A stretch of DNA of 64,000 nt from Saposhnikovia divaricata (Eukaryota; Streptophyta; Magnoliopsida; Apiales; Apiaceae), in NCBI GenBank assembly GCA_036435485.1, contig CM071596.1, positions 136,053,001 to 136,117,000 on the forward strand, written 5' to 3'. The notes beneath the pieces are model-generated. The model was not told the origin of the DNA. It did no database searches and saw only the letters and a list, made by a program, of their open reading frames with translations. The position numbers were made by a program, and so were the translations under genes. Below, one piece after another: positions 21,055 through 33,803 of the stretch. Numbering within the stretch: position 1 is the stretch's first letter; the number at the start of each line of letters is the position of its first letter.

Positions 21055-22597
21055 TGTTAGTGTAGGTGCCCTAGAGGCAATACATTGGTTCTTTTAATAA
21101 ACCTTTATGTCATTTGATTATTCAATAAACGTATTTATTATGACTTTCATTACTGCGATATATTTGTTAGCATAATAAATGTCCTTAGAATCATGATACA
21201 CATGGTATAGTTTAAGTACATGACTTGAACTTGAGATTATATAATATATCATATTCTTAAAGGTCCCTAGTCGAGTATTATTATATAGGACAATGATAAT
21301 ACATAAATAGACTAGTATGTTGTTTGACAGATAACCACATCTCATTGGTTATTAGTATGGAGATACTTAAGTCAATACATAGGTACATGTAAGGGTACAT
21401 GGTACTGGACAGACCCAAAGTGAGATTCTTCATGTTTAATAAAGTCATAAGAAAGACTCACAGTGATAATGGTGTAATGATCCTTTGACTTGAGATCATT
21501 ATATTTCTATACGAGGATTAATGTACTTTGACTACATTAAAAGTTACCTTTAATCGGGTGATGATAAAAGTGGACATCGGGTATATTATGAGTCGTATAA
21601 GAAATATGAATGATAGATAAAGGATTTAACCCTCCTAGAATTAGGAGAGATATTATTGGCCTCTTGATTGAGTGAGACTATAAAATGCATGGCCGTGCTC
21701 AAATATTGATTTGTTTTAATAGTCTACTCATGGATCAAGTAAACCTGGATTAAATGTTGAAGAGGATGACGAAATACATGCCTCGAGTTTAATCTATAAT
21801 ATTTGGTTAAAGGGATTATATTACATGGAAACATTTATCACGAAAGGTTTAATTGGATCACCAATTATTATTATTACTTGGGTAGCAATGATGTATTACT
21901 AGATGCCACTCATTGTTTATAATTTTATTATTGGATATTAAAATTATTGCCAACGTAATAATAACCTAAAGGGTTACACAATAAGAACGTTTTAAAAGGA
22001 GTTTTAATTTAAATATCAGATTTAAATTAAATAATTAAAATTCGAAATTGATTATGGAATCAGATTTCGTTTTTAATTAAATGATTATAAATTCGAAATT
22101 GGATAAATAATTAATTGAGTTGGACTTAGTTAATTAAATGTTATTTCGAATTTAATTCATTAAAAACCCAAATCAGTTTGTTTTAATTGAAGCCCAAGCT
22201 GATTAGGGTTAGGCCCATCTTTCTCTCTATAAATACATAAAGATGTATTGGTTAGGGTAACACTTTTGCAAAATCGTTTTTCTTAAAAACCCTAGCTGCT
22301 TTCTTTGAGAGGCGAGAGAGAGAGAGAGAGGCTGATTTTGGCTAGTACCTGCTCCTTAGATCGTTGGACGATCAAACGTTCGTGTGGACGATTTAGAGAC
22401 GCGGATCTTGCATCAAGGGCTGCGTGGTGATCACAATCTAGGACCTCCATCTGTCAACCGAATTCGTAAAGCTTCGTAAAGGTACTGATTCTTTTCACCA
22501 TAATCAGCATGTCTTATACATGGATCCTATGATTAGGGTTTCGGATTTTTATTGTTCTACGACTGTTTTCGCTGTGTTTATGCCCCGAAACCCTTCA
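21055..22597 (+). repeat. 3' LTR of B (1543 bp)
   Basis: The LTR starts TGTTAGTGTAGGTGCCC right after the purine-rich AAGTTGGAGA and ends CGAAACCCTTCA. It is complete. The TATA box, the (GA)n tract near 22313-22331 and a block with GTACCTGCTCC and CGTTGGACGATC are also found, diverged and inverted, in the solo LTR at 56774-58420. Confidence 0.9.
22228..22235 (+). promoter_or_regulatory. TATA box in B 3' LTR
   Basis: TATAAATA lies in TTTCTCTCTATAAATACA, about 370 bp before the LTR end. The same box occurs on the minus strand of the related solo LTR at 57289-57282. It is absent from the deleted 5' LTR of B. Confidence 0.65.
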
Positions 22598-22737
22598 GTT
22601 ACAAGGTAACTTAAAGTATTTATTTTGTGGAAATATCTGCTAAGTCAAATTAAGCAAGATATTATCATTTATCATATAAAGAGGAACTTGCAAGGAAAAT
22701 ATTGCAATTCCAGTTATTAGCATTTTTCGAAGTCTTA

Positions 22738-22815
22738 CAACCTGAAAGAAGTCTCTTCGATACGTGTTGCGGAAGACACCGTCAACCTGAAAGAAGTCTC
22801 TTCGATACGTGTTGC
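22738..22815. repeat. 33-bp direct duplication, 45-bp period
   Basis: CAACCTGAAAGAAGTCTC and the next 15 bases occur at 22738-22770 and again at 22783-22815, separated by 12 bp. I do not see the duplication in A1, so it arose in this copy. Confidence 0.8.
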
Positions 22816-23439
22816 AGGGAATTCCCAATTTAGGAGATGAACCAATACTGGAGTCATCACGCGCCAGCTGTCCCACTCCCTGATGATCAGTCGGGGATGG
22901 TACAGCCCAATATAGTTTACTACCGGTAGAAGGAAGAACTGACGGCTCCACTTGTAGATTGTCTTTAATAGTAACTCCCTGGCCAATAGTTAGGCCTTGT
23001 GATGGACCGCGCGACTCGGCCTCTTACACACGACTCCTAGTTCGAATAAATCCACAGCATTGAAACGTAGATTTTGTCCTCCCTTCCCCGAGTGAAATAC
23101 TTGTTGATAAGACTCCATAAAGTAGTTGTATCTAGTTGGAAAGGAAAATTCACCAACATTTCCCAAGCTTTTGCTTGTTAATGGATATCAACTTGTTCCG
23201 ACAATCTTACCCCTCGAATGATGAGAAGGTACACCCAGACTTAATGAGTCCATAGCAACCAAGTTGTGAGTGAAAAGGATAAATTATGACTGGGAAGTCA
23301 ACAAGATAAATAACCTTTCTCAAGTAAGGTTCCCTTATAATTTAAGAGATAGATTCGAGTGAAGAATGGAATCTTGAGGACCTTTCTTAATATAATATTA
23401 ATTGTATGACTCCGAAGAATTTTCAGAATGATCGAAGGT

Positions 23440-24200
23440 CGAAGATAATATTTGAAGAAGAATAAACAACATTGAAGTTGTTTCTAAGTATTGAATAAAT
23501 ATTTATACAATATTTATTGAGTCGGAATTATTTAATGAATGAAAGAATATTTTACATAATATATGGAGGTGAAAGATAATCTCCAAATAATATAAATCAT
23601 TTTTAAAAGAATTTAAAAGAATTAAATAAATATTCCAAGAATATTTATTAACTCAATAATAATTACGGAATATTATTAAATCATAATATTGCTCGTAAGT
23701 AATCCTCGAATGAATATATAGAATGATTTACTAAAAAAATCACTCCTTAAATGAATATTTAAAATAATACTCATTAATAATTAGACTCCAATAAGTATTT
23801 AAAATAATATTCAGTAAACGAGTCAAACTTTAAATGAATATTTGAAAATAATATTCATTTAATAAATAATCTTCTAAATGAATAACCAAATAGTATTCCT
23901 TTAGTAATCAAAACTTTAAAGGAATAATCGAAATAATATTCCTTAAGTAAATAGAACTTCCAATAAATATTTTAAAATAATATTCATCAAGTATATAAAC
24001 CTTAAATGAATATTCGAAAGTAATATTCATTTAATAAATAACATTCTAATGAGTATCAAAGTAATTATTCATTAAATAATCAAACTCTAAGTGAATATTC
24101 AAAAATAATATTCACTTAATATTTCTCGACTGAGATAATATTCAAATAACATTCTTCGAAAGATTTCCAAGTAATTGATACTTTATGGAAATATAAATAA
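23440..24200. repeat. AT-rich palindromic array in A3a LTR
   Basis: This is the A3a version of the TGAATATT / AATATTCA hairpin array. Confidence 0.7.
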
Positions 24201-26778
24201 TGTTTAATAAGGACATTCCTCAAAATAAATAATAATCTGCCGTTGGAATCCCTCCGGGTTTCCACGACTATCTATATATCTCAAAATACCGACTCCCGGT
24301 CTATATCTAAGAATGAATATCATATGCCCTTCGCTAAGGGTCTTACCAAAACGATCCAGCTTATCACTGATAATTCGTATCTAGTCTATAAGCGAATATC
24401 AATTCAGGGAACAAGTATCACAAAAACCAGAGTCAGAATATAATTGGAAACAGGCATGCATGCGATGACATATGTAAAACAGAATCATATACATATATTA
24501 TCACAACAACAGGTTCAAAGGTTTGAACACTTGCCTGGTAAGCGGGTGTGGGTAGAGATAGCGTATCCTGGGTCTGCTCGATGATCTATAAACAATCAGA
24601 ACATTCGAGATTAACCACTTAACACCTTTTAAAAGTCTAGGTATAAATTTCACTTAAATCGAAACACGTTTTCGAATTATCTCATTATACACCTTTTAGT
24701 GTAACTCTTTTTATGACTGATACGATCCGACATTTCTTCGTCATTACGACATGTCATCATACCCACACTCGGTATATACTTAAGTCGTATAAGTTCTAAA
24801 GTCGATCGATTACAAACCGAGATTATACCTCGAGTTTTATCGTTCGTTTTCTAAGTGTTTTACCAAAGTTATAAACAAGCGGGTTTTTAGGGGTTCGTTC
24901 GCGTTTAACTTCGATTCCAACATTTATATAAAATCGGAAAACGATCCGTTTGACATGTGGTTTTCTCTCATACCTTCCTTATGACCTCTAGTATTTATTT
25001 ACCAAGATTCGCCACTAAGTAACATGCTTTACGAGGGATCAATTGAGGTTACGAACTTTTACTTACGGTTCCGAACCAATTTTAGTAATTTGACCATAAC
25101 TCCTAAACCGTAAGTCGGAATGTTTCGATTCTCGCGCCAAAATGATCAATTGCTCGAGATCTACAAGGACCAGTCACAATATTACCAAGGTCAGGAAATT
25201 ATATCAACTGTTATGATCGAGTTTTTAAGGTCTAACGAAAATCGGGCATTACGACGGCTATAACTCGGATAATTCCAAAATCAAAACCCTCCAATTATTA
25301 TACCATCCACTCCAAATCCCACATACATTCTATTTATCCTTGAACTAAGACCAAGCAATGTCTTTCCGTTCATATAAACTATATTATCATCTCATAAAAC
25401 CCACACATAGATCTAGTATTCTAAATATGCATAACATCACTAAAACTCATCCAAAACTCCATTAAAACTCAAATCAAAGACTAGGGTTCTTGAAGTTTTA
25501 TACCTTCCTTGGAGAGTGAATAACACTTGTTAAGCCTTGAATGATCCTTAAGTAGCTTAGTATACTTGAATCAATCAAAAGAAAACAAGAACACAAAGTT
25601 AATACTTAAAAGTTACTATTCATCATCATCTTCTTGATTTTATATTTCAAGATTGGTATGGAATTTGAAGATGAAATTCATAGGGTATCTTAGTTATGAA
25701 ATATAGGACTCACCTTAATTTTCTTGAGATTTTTGAAGGGGTGGAAGCTTGCCTTTGGTTTTCAAAAAGAGCAAGAAGCCGAGAGCTCCATGGATGGGGT
25801 TACTTGGTGGTTTTGTTTTTTTTTCTTTGATTTGCTTTATGCCTAAATAATTGTAATACTTGGCATATATCTTGGATTCATCCTTTACTTTTGTGTTGTT
25901 AGCTTGCTAGTGGTCCAAGTGTTGCCCTTCTATTGGTCCACTTGTTGGCACCACATTAAGCATACCCCTTTTTGGCACAAATGCAACTTCATCACTACAC
26001 TTGTAGTTGACTTACATGAAAGTCACTTTGCTTACCCTTACTCCATCCACTTGCACATGTTTGTCTCTTGGTTCTCTGCTTGCTTCTTTGTCCGGTTATT
26101 ACTCAATTCATTGATCGTTCGAAGGAATATCTCGAAGATTTCTAATTAGGGTTTTACCGGAAACCATCTTACTATTTATACTATTATTCTCAATTCTCTT
26201 TAATAATTCTTGAATCCAAATTCCTTAAATCTCTTCAATAAACCCTTAAGTCTTTAAGTGTCCAGGAAATTCTCGGGGAAAATAAAAGTACTATTTTTCA
26301 GAATTCGACAGCTTTTACATACACTTATTTTCCCCTGGATCACTAATACGAACTCGGAAATCCGTTCGGAATACTTCTATATAGTGTCGTCTCATAATAT
26401 TCCTAAATCCATCAAAATCACTATTCATCCATTTTTCTTTACTCATCCTCTTAGGGTTGTACAATTGTCCCTGATCTCGTTCGATCGTTCCTTAACCTTT
26501 TCACGGAACCACTGGACTAATCGTTATCGATCTGGATGACATGAGAATATTCTCCTGCTTGGAATTTCCATATCTTATTCCCCTAGGAGATAGATTATTC
26601 TTACCTAAGTTGTCAACCCATAGTATTCTTCATGGCATATAAACATTTCAATCCAAATCTATTTCTTTCATTCATTATCTCAATCGTTACATCGTAGTCG
26701 TAATCACTATCCACCATTACCTCAGTACATAATAAAAAAGTTTTAATTATATCCAAAATTTGGGGTGCTTACAGATTT

Positions 26779-29700
26779 TGTAAGTTGGAAAACTTTTCAC
26801 GCCACCCTATGTACGGGACGTGGTATGGATGTCTCGAAGTTATATTAGTGATCTACGGAGTAAATAAGTGTATGCAAAGATGATCGGAATTCAAAAATTC
26901 CAATTTCTATTTTTGTGTAATATTTGACCGGGCAGTGAATTATATATCAGTAGTATCAAGAAATGAGATAATTAATTTGAGGAATTAAGGATTTAATATT
27001 TTGGAATTTTATTATATTTGATTTGAGAATTTAGAATGAAAACCACTAAGGCAGTGAAACGAACGTTCTAGAAACCGCTGAGACTTTATAATGAGATTAA
27101 GCGATTAAGCGAACGAATCATATTAAGTGGCACCATTAGATGCTTGACAACACAAAAGGAAGAAGATGAACCAAGTTGGTTACATAGGAACAAGCCTCAT
27201 TAGAAACTAACCAAGCTAGTTAGCATGGATGACATCATTTCACCACAAGGATTAAACACTTGTCTTTTTGATGACTAAAGCAAAATGATGTCATCACTTT
27301 ATGCCAAGATAAGATGCATTCAAGATAATATCTAGAGTATTATTTCACTTTATGTAAAGTAACCAAGCCAAAAAGCAAGAACACTCCATTCTGCCAACCA
27401 AGACAACAGATCAGTAAAACAGCCATAGAGCCTTCAATTCTCACTGGAATCATGTGTTCTATAGCTTGTTGGAAAGTTATTGAGATGACCTACAACTCTT
27501 CTTAGGAGCCTCGTCCAGAAAAGCAAGGTACGGACCTCGTTTTTCCAGTTCTTTCAGCTGGTTTATATTGACTCCGAGATTGTTAACTTGTTTTCATGGT
27601 TTGATCTTAAGGTTTAAGCTTTGTAAGGAGTACCTAAAGCTTGTTAAGTGATTATAAACACTTGGTAGTGTTTCTAGAGCTTCCAAGAAGGTATAACCCT
27701 TGAACCCCCTTTGTTAAATCATGAGTTTTGAATGAGTTTTAGAGTTATATGCATATTTAAGACATGGATCTATGAGATGAGCTTTGTTAAATGTTAAAAT
27801 TAGTTTTGTATCACCAAGACCAGTTTAGGCAGTGGTGAAAATGATGAATAGTGAATATGAGTCTTGGGTGTTGATTGAATGATTAATTGTTGCTTGAAAA
27901 TTTGGATTATCCGATTTATAGCTGTCGTAATGCCAAAATTTCATTAAGTCTTAAAAATAGAGCATATCCGAACCAAAAAGCTTCTGACCAGTTTGGTTTC
28001 TGACTATAGACTTGTAGCTCTTGATTCATAGATCATTTTGGTTGAAGAATCGTAGCATTTTGACTTACGGTTTAGGCGTTATGGTAAAAATCGTAAAAGC
28101 GGTTCGTAAACGTATGTATGAGTTCGTAACTTCAATTGAACCACCTTAAAAGGAGAAATTTGGTTACGGATCTTTGTAATTAAATACTAGAGGTCATAAT
28201 GAAGATATGAGAGAAGACCTCATGTCGAAAGGATTATTTTTGGATTTTATAAAAATGTTTGAATCATGGTTAAGTGCGAAGGGACCCCTTAGAGGAGCAC
28301 TTGGTTATAACTTGGAGAACCACTTAGTAAAACGGGCGAACGAGATCCGATTTCTAAAACGAACTTTCGACTTAAGTATTTGTTGATTAACATGGATTAA
28401 GTACGAACATAAAGCGAGTTAGTAATGCCTTGGTTGTGTTTCGCTTACGTGTTTAAGCATTGAGTTATAAATGGATTATCCAGGGGATTAATCGTATGTT
28501 TTCTTTTACCTTGTCTAGATTATCCGATATTATCACGAGCCCTTATCACTTCTCGAGCATCAGGCAAGTTTCCTATTTCTATACTTTGAAGTATTGATTA
28601 TAATACTGCTTTTTCCATGCTTAGAGTTGCATAATTTTGCGATGTATACTTATTGTGTAAGTTTGACTTTTGGTGTTATACGAACTTTGAGATAAAGTAT
28701 TTATAAACCGGTATACCTTGTAGCTCTAAAGATAAGAGCGTAACTGTGACTTTCGACTCTAGACCGGGAGTCGGTATTTTGATATATAGAGATAGTCGTG
28801 GAAACCCGAAGGGATTCCAGCGGCATCTAAATTGAGGAATGTTATTTATAAATATTATTTATATTTTCAGAAAGTATTAATTACTTGGAAATGATTCGAG
28901 GAATGTTATTTGAATATTACCTCATTCGAAGGTTATTATTTAAATATGATTTGATAATTGGCTTATAAACTAGAGATGGGATACTAGTTATAAGCCGGGT
29001 CTTTCAAATGCCCTTAGTATCGGGTGTATGATTCTTATTCTTCATTCATAGACCGGGAGTCAAGATATTTCTGTATATCATAAGTATTATTTTCTGATGA
29101 AGTATTGAATAAATGTTATTCAATTGTTCTATATTAAATGGATATTATTTTTGAATATTCATTTAAAGTTTATTTATTAAAGTGAATATTCATTTAAGGT
29201 TTTATTTAATGAATATTATTTTTAATATTCACTTAAGGTTTTTTAATGAATATTATTTTGGAATATTCATTTAAGTTTTATTTATTTAAAGAATATTATT
29301 TTGGAATATTCATTTGAGGATTATTTATTAAGAGAATATTATTGAATATTCACTTAAAGACTATTTATTTGATGAATATTATTTTCAAATATTCATTTAG
29401 AAGTTCAATTATCAATGATTATTCGGTTTTTAAAAATATTCCTTAAATATTTATTTATTTAATAAATATTCTTTGAATATTTATTAAATAGTTTTACTTG
29501 GTTTTAAAAAAATGATTTACCTTATTCATTAAGTATTTTTGACCTCCAAGTATTATGTAAAATATTTCTGAGCCTTATTATGATTATTTTTATCAAGAGG
29601 AGGTCCCTAAAAAATTATTTTCATACTCGCTCAAACTTCCAAAATATAAGGGAACCTTACTTGAGAGCTGTTATTTATTTTGTTTGACTGCCCGGTCATA

Positions 29701-31215
29701 AATCTTTTGAAACTATTATTTTATTCGTAACTTGGTTGTCATTCATCAATTGAATCATTTATTACTTCCTCATCATTCGAGGGGTAAATTTATGGGAACA
29801 AGTCGATATCCATAAACAAGCATCAGCTTGGGAAATATTGGTGAATTTTCCTTTCCAACTAGATACGACTACTTTGTGGAGTCTTATCAACAAGTATCAC
29901 ACTTGGGGAAAGAGGGACGAACTTTACATTTCAGAGTCATGGATTTATTCGAACTAGGAGTATTTGTGTAAGAGGCTGTGGGACAGTCCATCACTAAAAA
30001 CTGGTATAAGAGGCTGTGGGACAGTCCATCCTGGAAATAGGGTCCGAATGGCGCCGGTCCCGTCTAAGCCCAAAGATGGCTAGGGAGATCCGACGTATGG
30101 TGGTGTTCATATGTTCTTCCTTCTACATGTAGAGAAACAAATTTTGAGATGCACAACCTACGACTGATCATCGTAAGGTGGTGCCATCCGACGCGACATG
30201 CTCCAGTATTGGTTCGCTATCCAGAATCTATCTATTTTATGCAACATGAGGTATCACACTTGTTGACAGGATTTTAAAAATGATTCAAAACTGAAAGTAC
30301 CTTTACTTACCTTGTAACTTCATTTTTTCTTATATTTATGACTCTGTTGATACCTACATAACATGAGTTGTGATAAGGAAATTTTTGATATTGAATCACA
30401 TTATAACTTTCTTCTTTTAAGTTATATGTTGATATTATGCTTATATTTTATATGGCATATATTTTACGGAAAGGTTATATTGAATTACCTTATGACTTCA
30501 TCTTTTATATTATACTAGAACTTTGTTCATAGTATGAATAATAAAAGTTTGCAGAGATATTATGATATTGATATTTGAAGTACTATGATAGTACTGATTT
30601 TGAATATATTCCGTTAAGGGAATAATTTCAGTATCAAGATATTTTGGACAATCATTGTCTTATACTCGCTATATATATTCTGGGTTGAATTATGCCATAC
30701 TTTCATTACCTTACTGAGCTATTGCTCACTCTTTCTATTGTTATATATATATTATAGAGCAGTGAGGCAGGATGTCAAGGGTATAACACATATCTCGCCA
30801 GCGAGTGGTAACCGCAAGACGTTTTCCAGAAGCAGCTTCTGGCAGTAATCCCGGGAGCAGTATGAACCAGTCGAATTAGGCATCAGCTGTTGGTATTCAT
30901 CTAATGTATAGATATGAATGGTATGAGAGGATTGTGAGCAGCAGAAGGCTAAGTTGGTAATGTAACATTATTTAGAAGTTGTATCATTAGTGATAGATTC
31001 AAAAGACATTTGGGTATTGTAATAAAAGTTATTTATTCCGCAGTTGTATTTTGTCATTTCTGAGACTCTAACCTGTGTGTGTGTATGTGTGAGAGATATA
31101 TATTGTAGGGTCATAAGCTGTTGAATTATGTACATTGTTAGTAATACAGGTAAGGCAAGGAATAAATGGATCGTGACTACTCTAAATCCCTAACCCCGGA
31201 TTTGGGACTGTTACA
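26779..31215 (+). repeat. A4: plus-strand family A LTR (4437 bp)
   Basis: The LTR is bounded by TGTAAGTTGG at 26779 and GGGACTGTTACA at 31215. It is collinear with the A2 LTR, including the hairpin array and the block at about 29760-29960 (GGAACAAGTCGATATCC, TGGAGTCTTATCAACAAG). No PBS or internal region follows; the next base starts minus-strand LTR A3b. Flanks GATTT and TAAGA do not match, so no target duplication is seen. A 24-bp block is duplicated near 29970-30030 (GGCTGTGGGACAGTCC). It is about the same length as a complete LTR, so probably a solo LTR with a later rearranged flank. Confidence 0.8.
28850..29500. repeat. AT-rich palindromic array in A4 LTR
   Basis: This is the A4 version of the hairpin array, here in plus orientation relative to the LTR. 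Confidence 0.7.
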
Positions 31216-32672
31216 TAAGATCTATGGTTCTTAAGGATTATACCTTCCTTGGAGAGTGCTAAGACCTTAATAAGCCTTGATTTGTCCTTGGGTGTGCTTA
31301 AGCTTGCTTAGATCAACCAAAGAAGCAAGAAAACTAAAGTTAGTTTCTTAAAGTTACTATTCACCCGTTCAAAGAACTGTAAAAATGGGGGCCTTACCAT
31401 GATTTTCTGAACGAGACTCCTAAAGGAGAGTTGTAGAGAATCTTAATACCTTTCCAACAAGCTAAAGAACACCAAATTCCATTGATAAATGAAGGAGATA
31501 TGGCCATTTGAAAGTTGGTACAGAAATTGTCAAGAATCTGGACAGTTTGGTTTCTTCAACTTGGGGAAGGGATTTGACTAGGCTACACTCTTTTGTTCAC
31601 CATGAAATTTTGAACAAATGTTACCCATGGAGTGGAGATGCTATGGTTAAAATTTGGTGAATTTTAGAGCTCTAGATTGGGAGATATGAATTTTTCTTTT
31701 CTTGCTGTTCCGGCTGGGCAGTTTGGGAGAGTTTGTGTTTTTCTTGCTTTTCTCTTGCTTGGCTTGTGTGAGAATGAATTATTGTGATGCCTTGGATAAT
31801 ATCTTGCTTTAAGTAGCTTTATTAAAGGTGGTATGTCATGCATGATATATTTGGATGGACAAGTGTTGTTGTTTTAGTGCTAGGATGAGAAAGTGATGCT
31901 AAGTACTTGGTTGATCTCTAAGTATATTAGTTACTCATTTAACTACTTAGTTACTTGATGTTATCCACTAGCACATGCATGTATCTTGATCCCCTGCTTG
32001 TTTCTTTGTCCAGTTATTGCTCAATTCATTGATCGTTCGGAGGAATATCTCAAAGATTTCTACTTAGGGTTTTACCGAAAACCGCCTTAATATTTATATC
32101 ATCATTTTCAATTCTCTTTAATAATTCTTGAATCCAAATTCCTTAAATCTTTTCAATAAATCCTTAAGTCTTTCAGTGTCCAGGGAAATCTCGAAGAAAA
32201 TAAAAGTGATATTTTTCAGAACTGATAGTTTTTACATACACTCTTTTTCCCCCTAGATCATTAATACGAACTCAGAAATTCGTTTCGGGTACTTCTATAT
32301 AGCGTCGTCTAATAATATTCCTAATTTCACCAAAAACACTATTCATCACTTATTCTTTACTTTATTCCTTATAATTAGAAAAGTGATCTCTCGCTTTCCT
32401 GAGCGTTCCTTAACCTTTTCACGGAACCACTGGACTTATAACAGATATCGATTTGGATGACATGAGAATAATCCTTCTCTTTGGAATTTATCATATTGTA
32501 CTTTCCAGGAGATAGATTATTCTAATCTAAGTTGTAAACAAATTGCATTATTCAGGGCATACAAGCATTTGAATAAAAATTCATTATATATTCATTCACT
32601 TGAACCTCTGTTACACTTGTACTCCATTACATAATGAAAGTTTTAATTCTACCAAAAATCCGGGTTCTTACA
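31216..32672 (-). repeat. A3b: truncated family A LTR
   Basis: The LTR starts TGTAAGAACCCGG at 32672 (minus) and is collinear with 6420-7876 of A1 (TATACCTTCCTTGG, CACGGAACCACTGGAC, CTATATAGCGTCGTC). About 3 kb of the LTR distal part is missing at the A4 junction. Confidence 0.8.
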
Positions 32673-33334
32673 TATAGGGCTCCGTGGGGCTTCAGGAAGC
32701 ATGAATCTGTGGTAGGATCTACAAAGCATTCCATGGATTAGTCCCTAAACTCTATCACTCCTTGTGACTACAAGGACTTCATATTGTGAGGAAACATGGA
32801 TGAGGCTGAGCACCTAGGCGCCCAGGCCTTGGCATCTGTATGTTATCCTTTACCACTCTTTTCTTTTCTTAACGCTATTTTGATTTTACATAGTTTTTTA
32901 TTGAACTAACAACTTTGCAGGCGAACGTCCATTTCCAGAGCATGACTCACCAGTCTAAGGCCTGAAAAAACAAGGCTAATTCGTTCGAGGCTAAATTTCA
33001 AAAAGAGAAGATAAGATATGGAGATGTCGAAGAAAAGTTGAAGGGGAAGACAGAGGAATTGGAGGCTGCCCAAGCTGAGTTGGTGGACTTACGGGCCAAG
33101 AAAGAGGACCTCATCGATGAGTATATGGATTCTCAGGATTTTCAGGCCTTGATGGATAGGCATGATGAGATTCGTTACCCAATCCAGTATATTGATGGAT
33201 GGAACGAGACTTTGGAGGCGGTGCTCAAAAAGCACCCTGGATTGTTTTCTCCTGAAGACTTCCCGAGTCCACACCCTCCTCCTGTTTCCCCTATCGAGGA
33301 GGGAGAAGATGAGGATGAGAATGGGGATAGGATT
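32673..33334 (+). pseudogene. Fragment E: second Tat antisense-gene copy
   Basis: This is homologous to exons 2-3 of the D antisense gene. It has DEAEHLGAQALAS (D: DEAERLGAQAL), then a GTATGTT donor and TTTGCAG acceptor around an intron of about 95 bp (about 32840-32933). Exon 3 sequence follows with SQDFQALMDRHDEIRYPIQ (D: SEDFMNFMDNHDDEVRPFN) and KHPGLFSPEDFPSP (D: KYPSVVNPADFPCP). There is a TGA early in exon 3. It implies a minus-strand Tat element of another subfamily. It is cut by A3b on the left and by C1 on the right, where GGATT is duplicated. Confidence 0.75.
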
Positions 33335-33803
33335 TGTTAGGCCGAATACACACTTATAATCAACTAAGTATGAGAGAATAACAATAAGTTCTTTAAACGC
33401 TTTAAAAAAACTTTTTGAATTAACTTCTCTCTCAGTGATGTAAATTATCACAAAGAGTTGCTTAGGTTACAATGAAAAATATTGTATTACACGATCGATT
33501 ACCCTTCTAGGGTTAACCTAACTGTATTTATAAAATATACAGCTGCTATACAATCGATAATTGATACTCCTATAAATTAGCTATACAATTGATATCAATT
33601 ACGATTGCTACTTGTCTCCTTAGTCAACTCAATCTCTTTGACAGCTATCCAATCTTCAAAGATATTGCTTCCATAATTATCTTCAATAATTCTTCAAACA
33701 CTATTGACAAGTAGACGCTTCCTCCAGACAGAGTTTAACAAACTCTGTTGAGCTTCCAACTGTCAGCGTATAGCAAACTATGTTCAGCTTCTAACCGTCA
33801 GAG
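33335..33803 (-). repeat. C1 3' LTR, truncated
   Basis: This matches 43645-44115 of the 5' LTR, including TATA (minus, 33532-33525). Homology stops at GTCAGAG (33803), where it joins the env-like frame directly. The first about 95 bp of the LTR, the polypurine tract and the end of the env-like gene are deleted. Confidence 0.88.

Larger units (their letters stand above)
15784..22597 (+). mobile_element. Ty1/copia element B, complete ends, 6814 bp
   Basis: The element lies between TG at 15784 and CA at 22597 and is flanked by the direct repeat GTTAC at 15779-15783 and 22598-22602. It has a damaged 5' LTR, one gag-pol frame with nonsense codons and a frameshift, and a full 3' LTR of 1543 bp. 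Integrase precedes RT, the copia order. Where they can be compared (about 230 bp), the LTRs differ at only about three positions by eye, so insertion was fairly recent. I suspect the Angela/Tork group but am not sure. It cannot move on its own. Confidence 0.92.
22598..26773 (-). repeat. A3a family A LTR, right segment
   Basis: This continues the LTR interrupted by B. It is collinear with A1 3720-7876 and ends with the LTR start TGTAAGCACCCC (minus strand, 26773). No internal region or PBS adjoins either visible end, so it may be a solo LTR or an LTR whose element lies beyond the left edge. Short frames here (22640-22951, 24243-24443, 25904-26149, 26258-26539) are not conserved among the LTR copies and are not called. 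Confidence 0.85.

Noticed and set aside
22640..22986. Two overlapping frames with a repeated peptide in the A3a LTR
   Set aside because: The peptide repeat comes from the 45-bp-period DNA duplication; the frame is absent from the other A LTRs.
33089..33451. 120-codon minus-strand frame crossing the E/C1 junction
   Set aside because: It spans an insertion boundary and is antisense to the recognised Tat exon and to the LTR.
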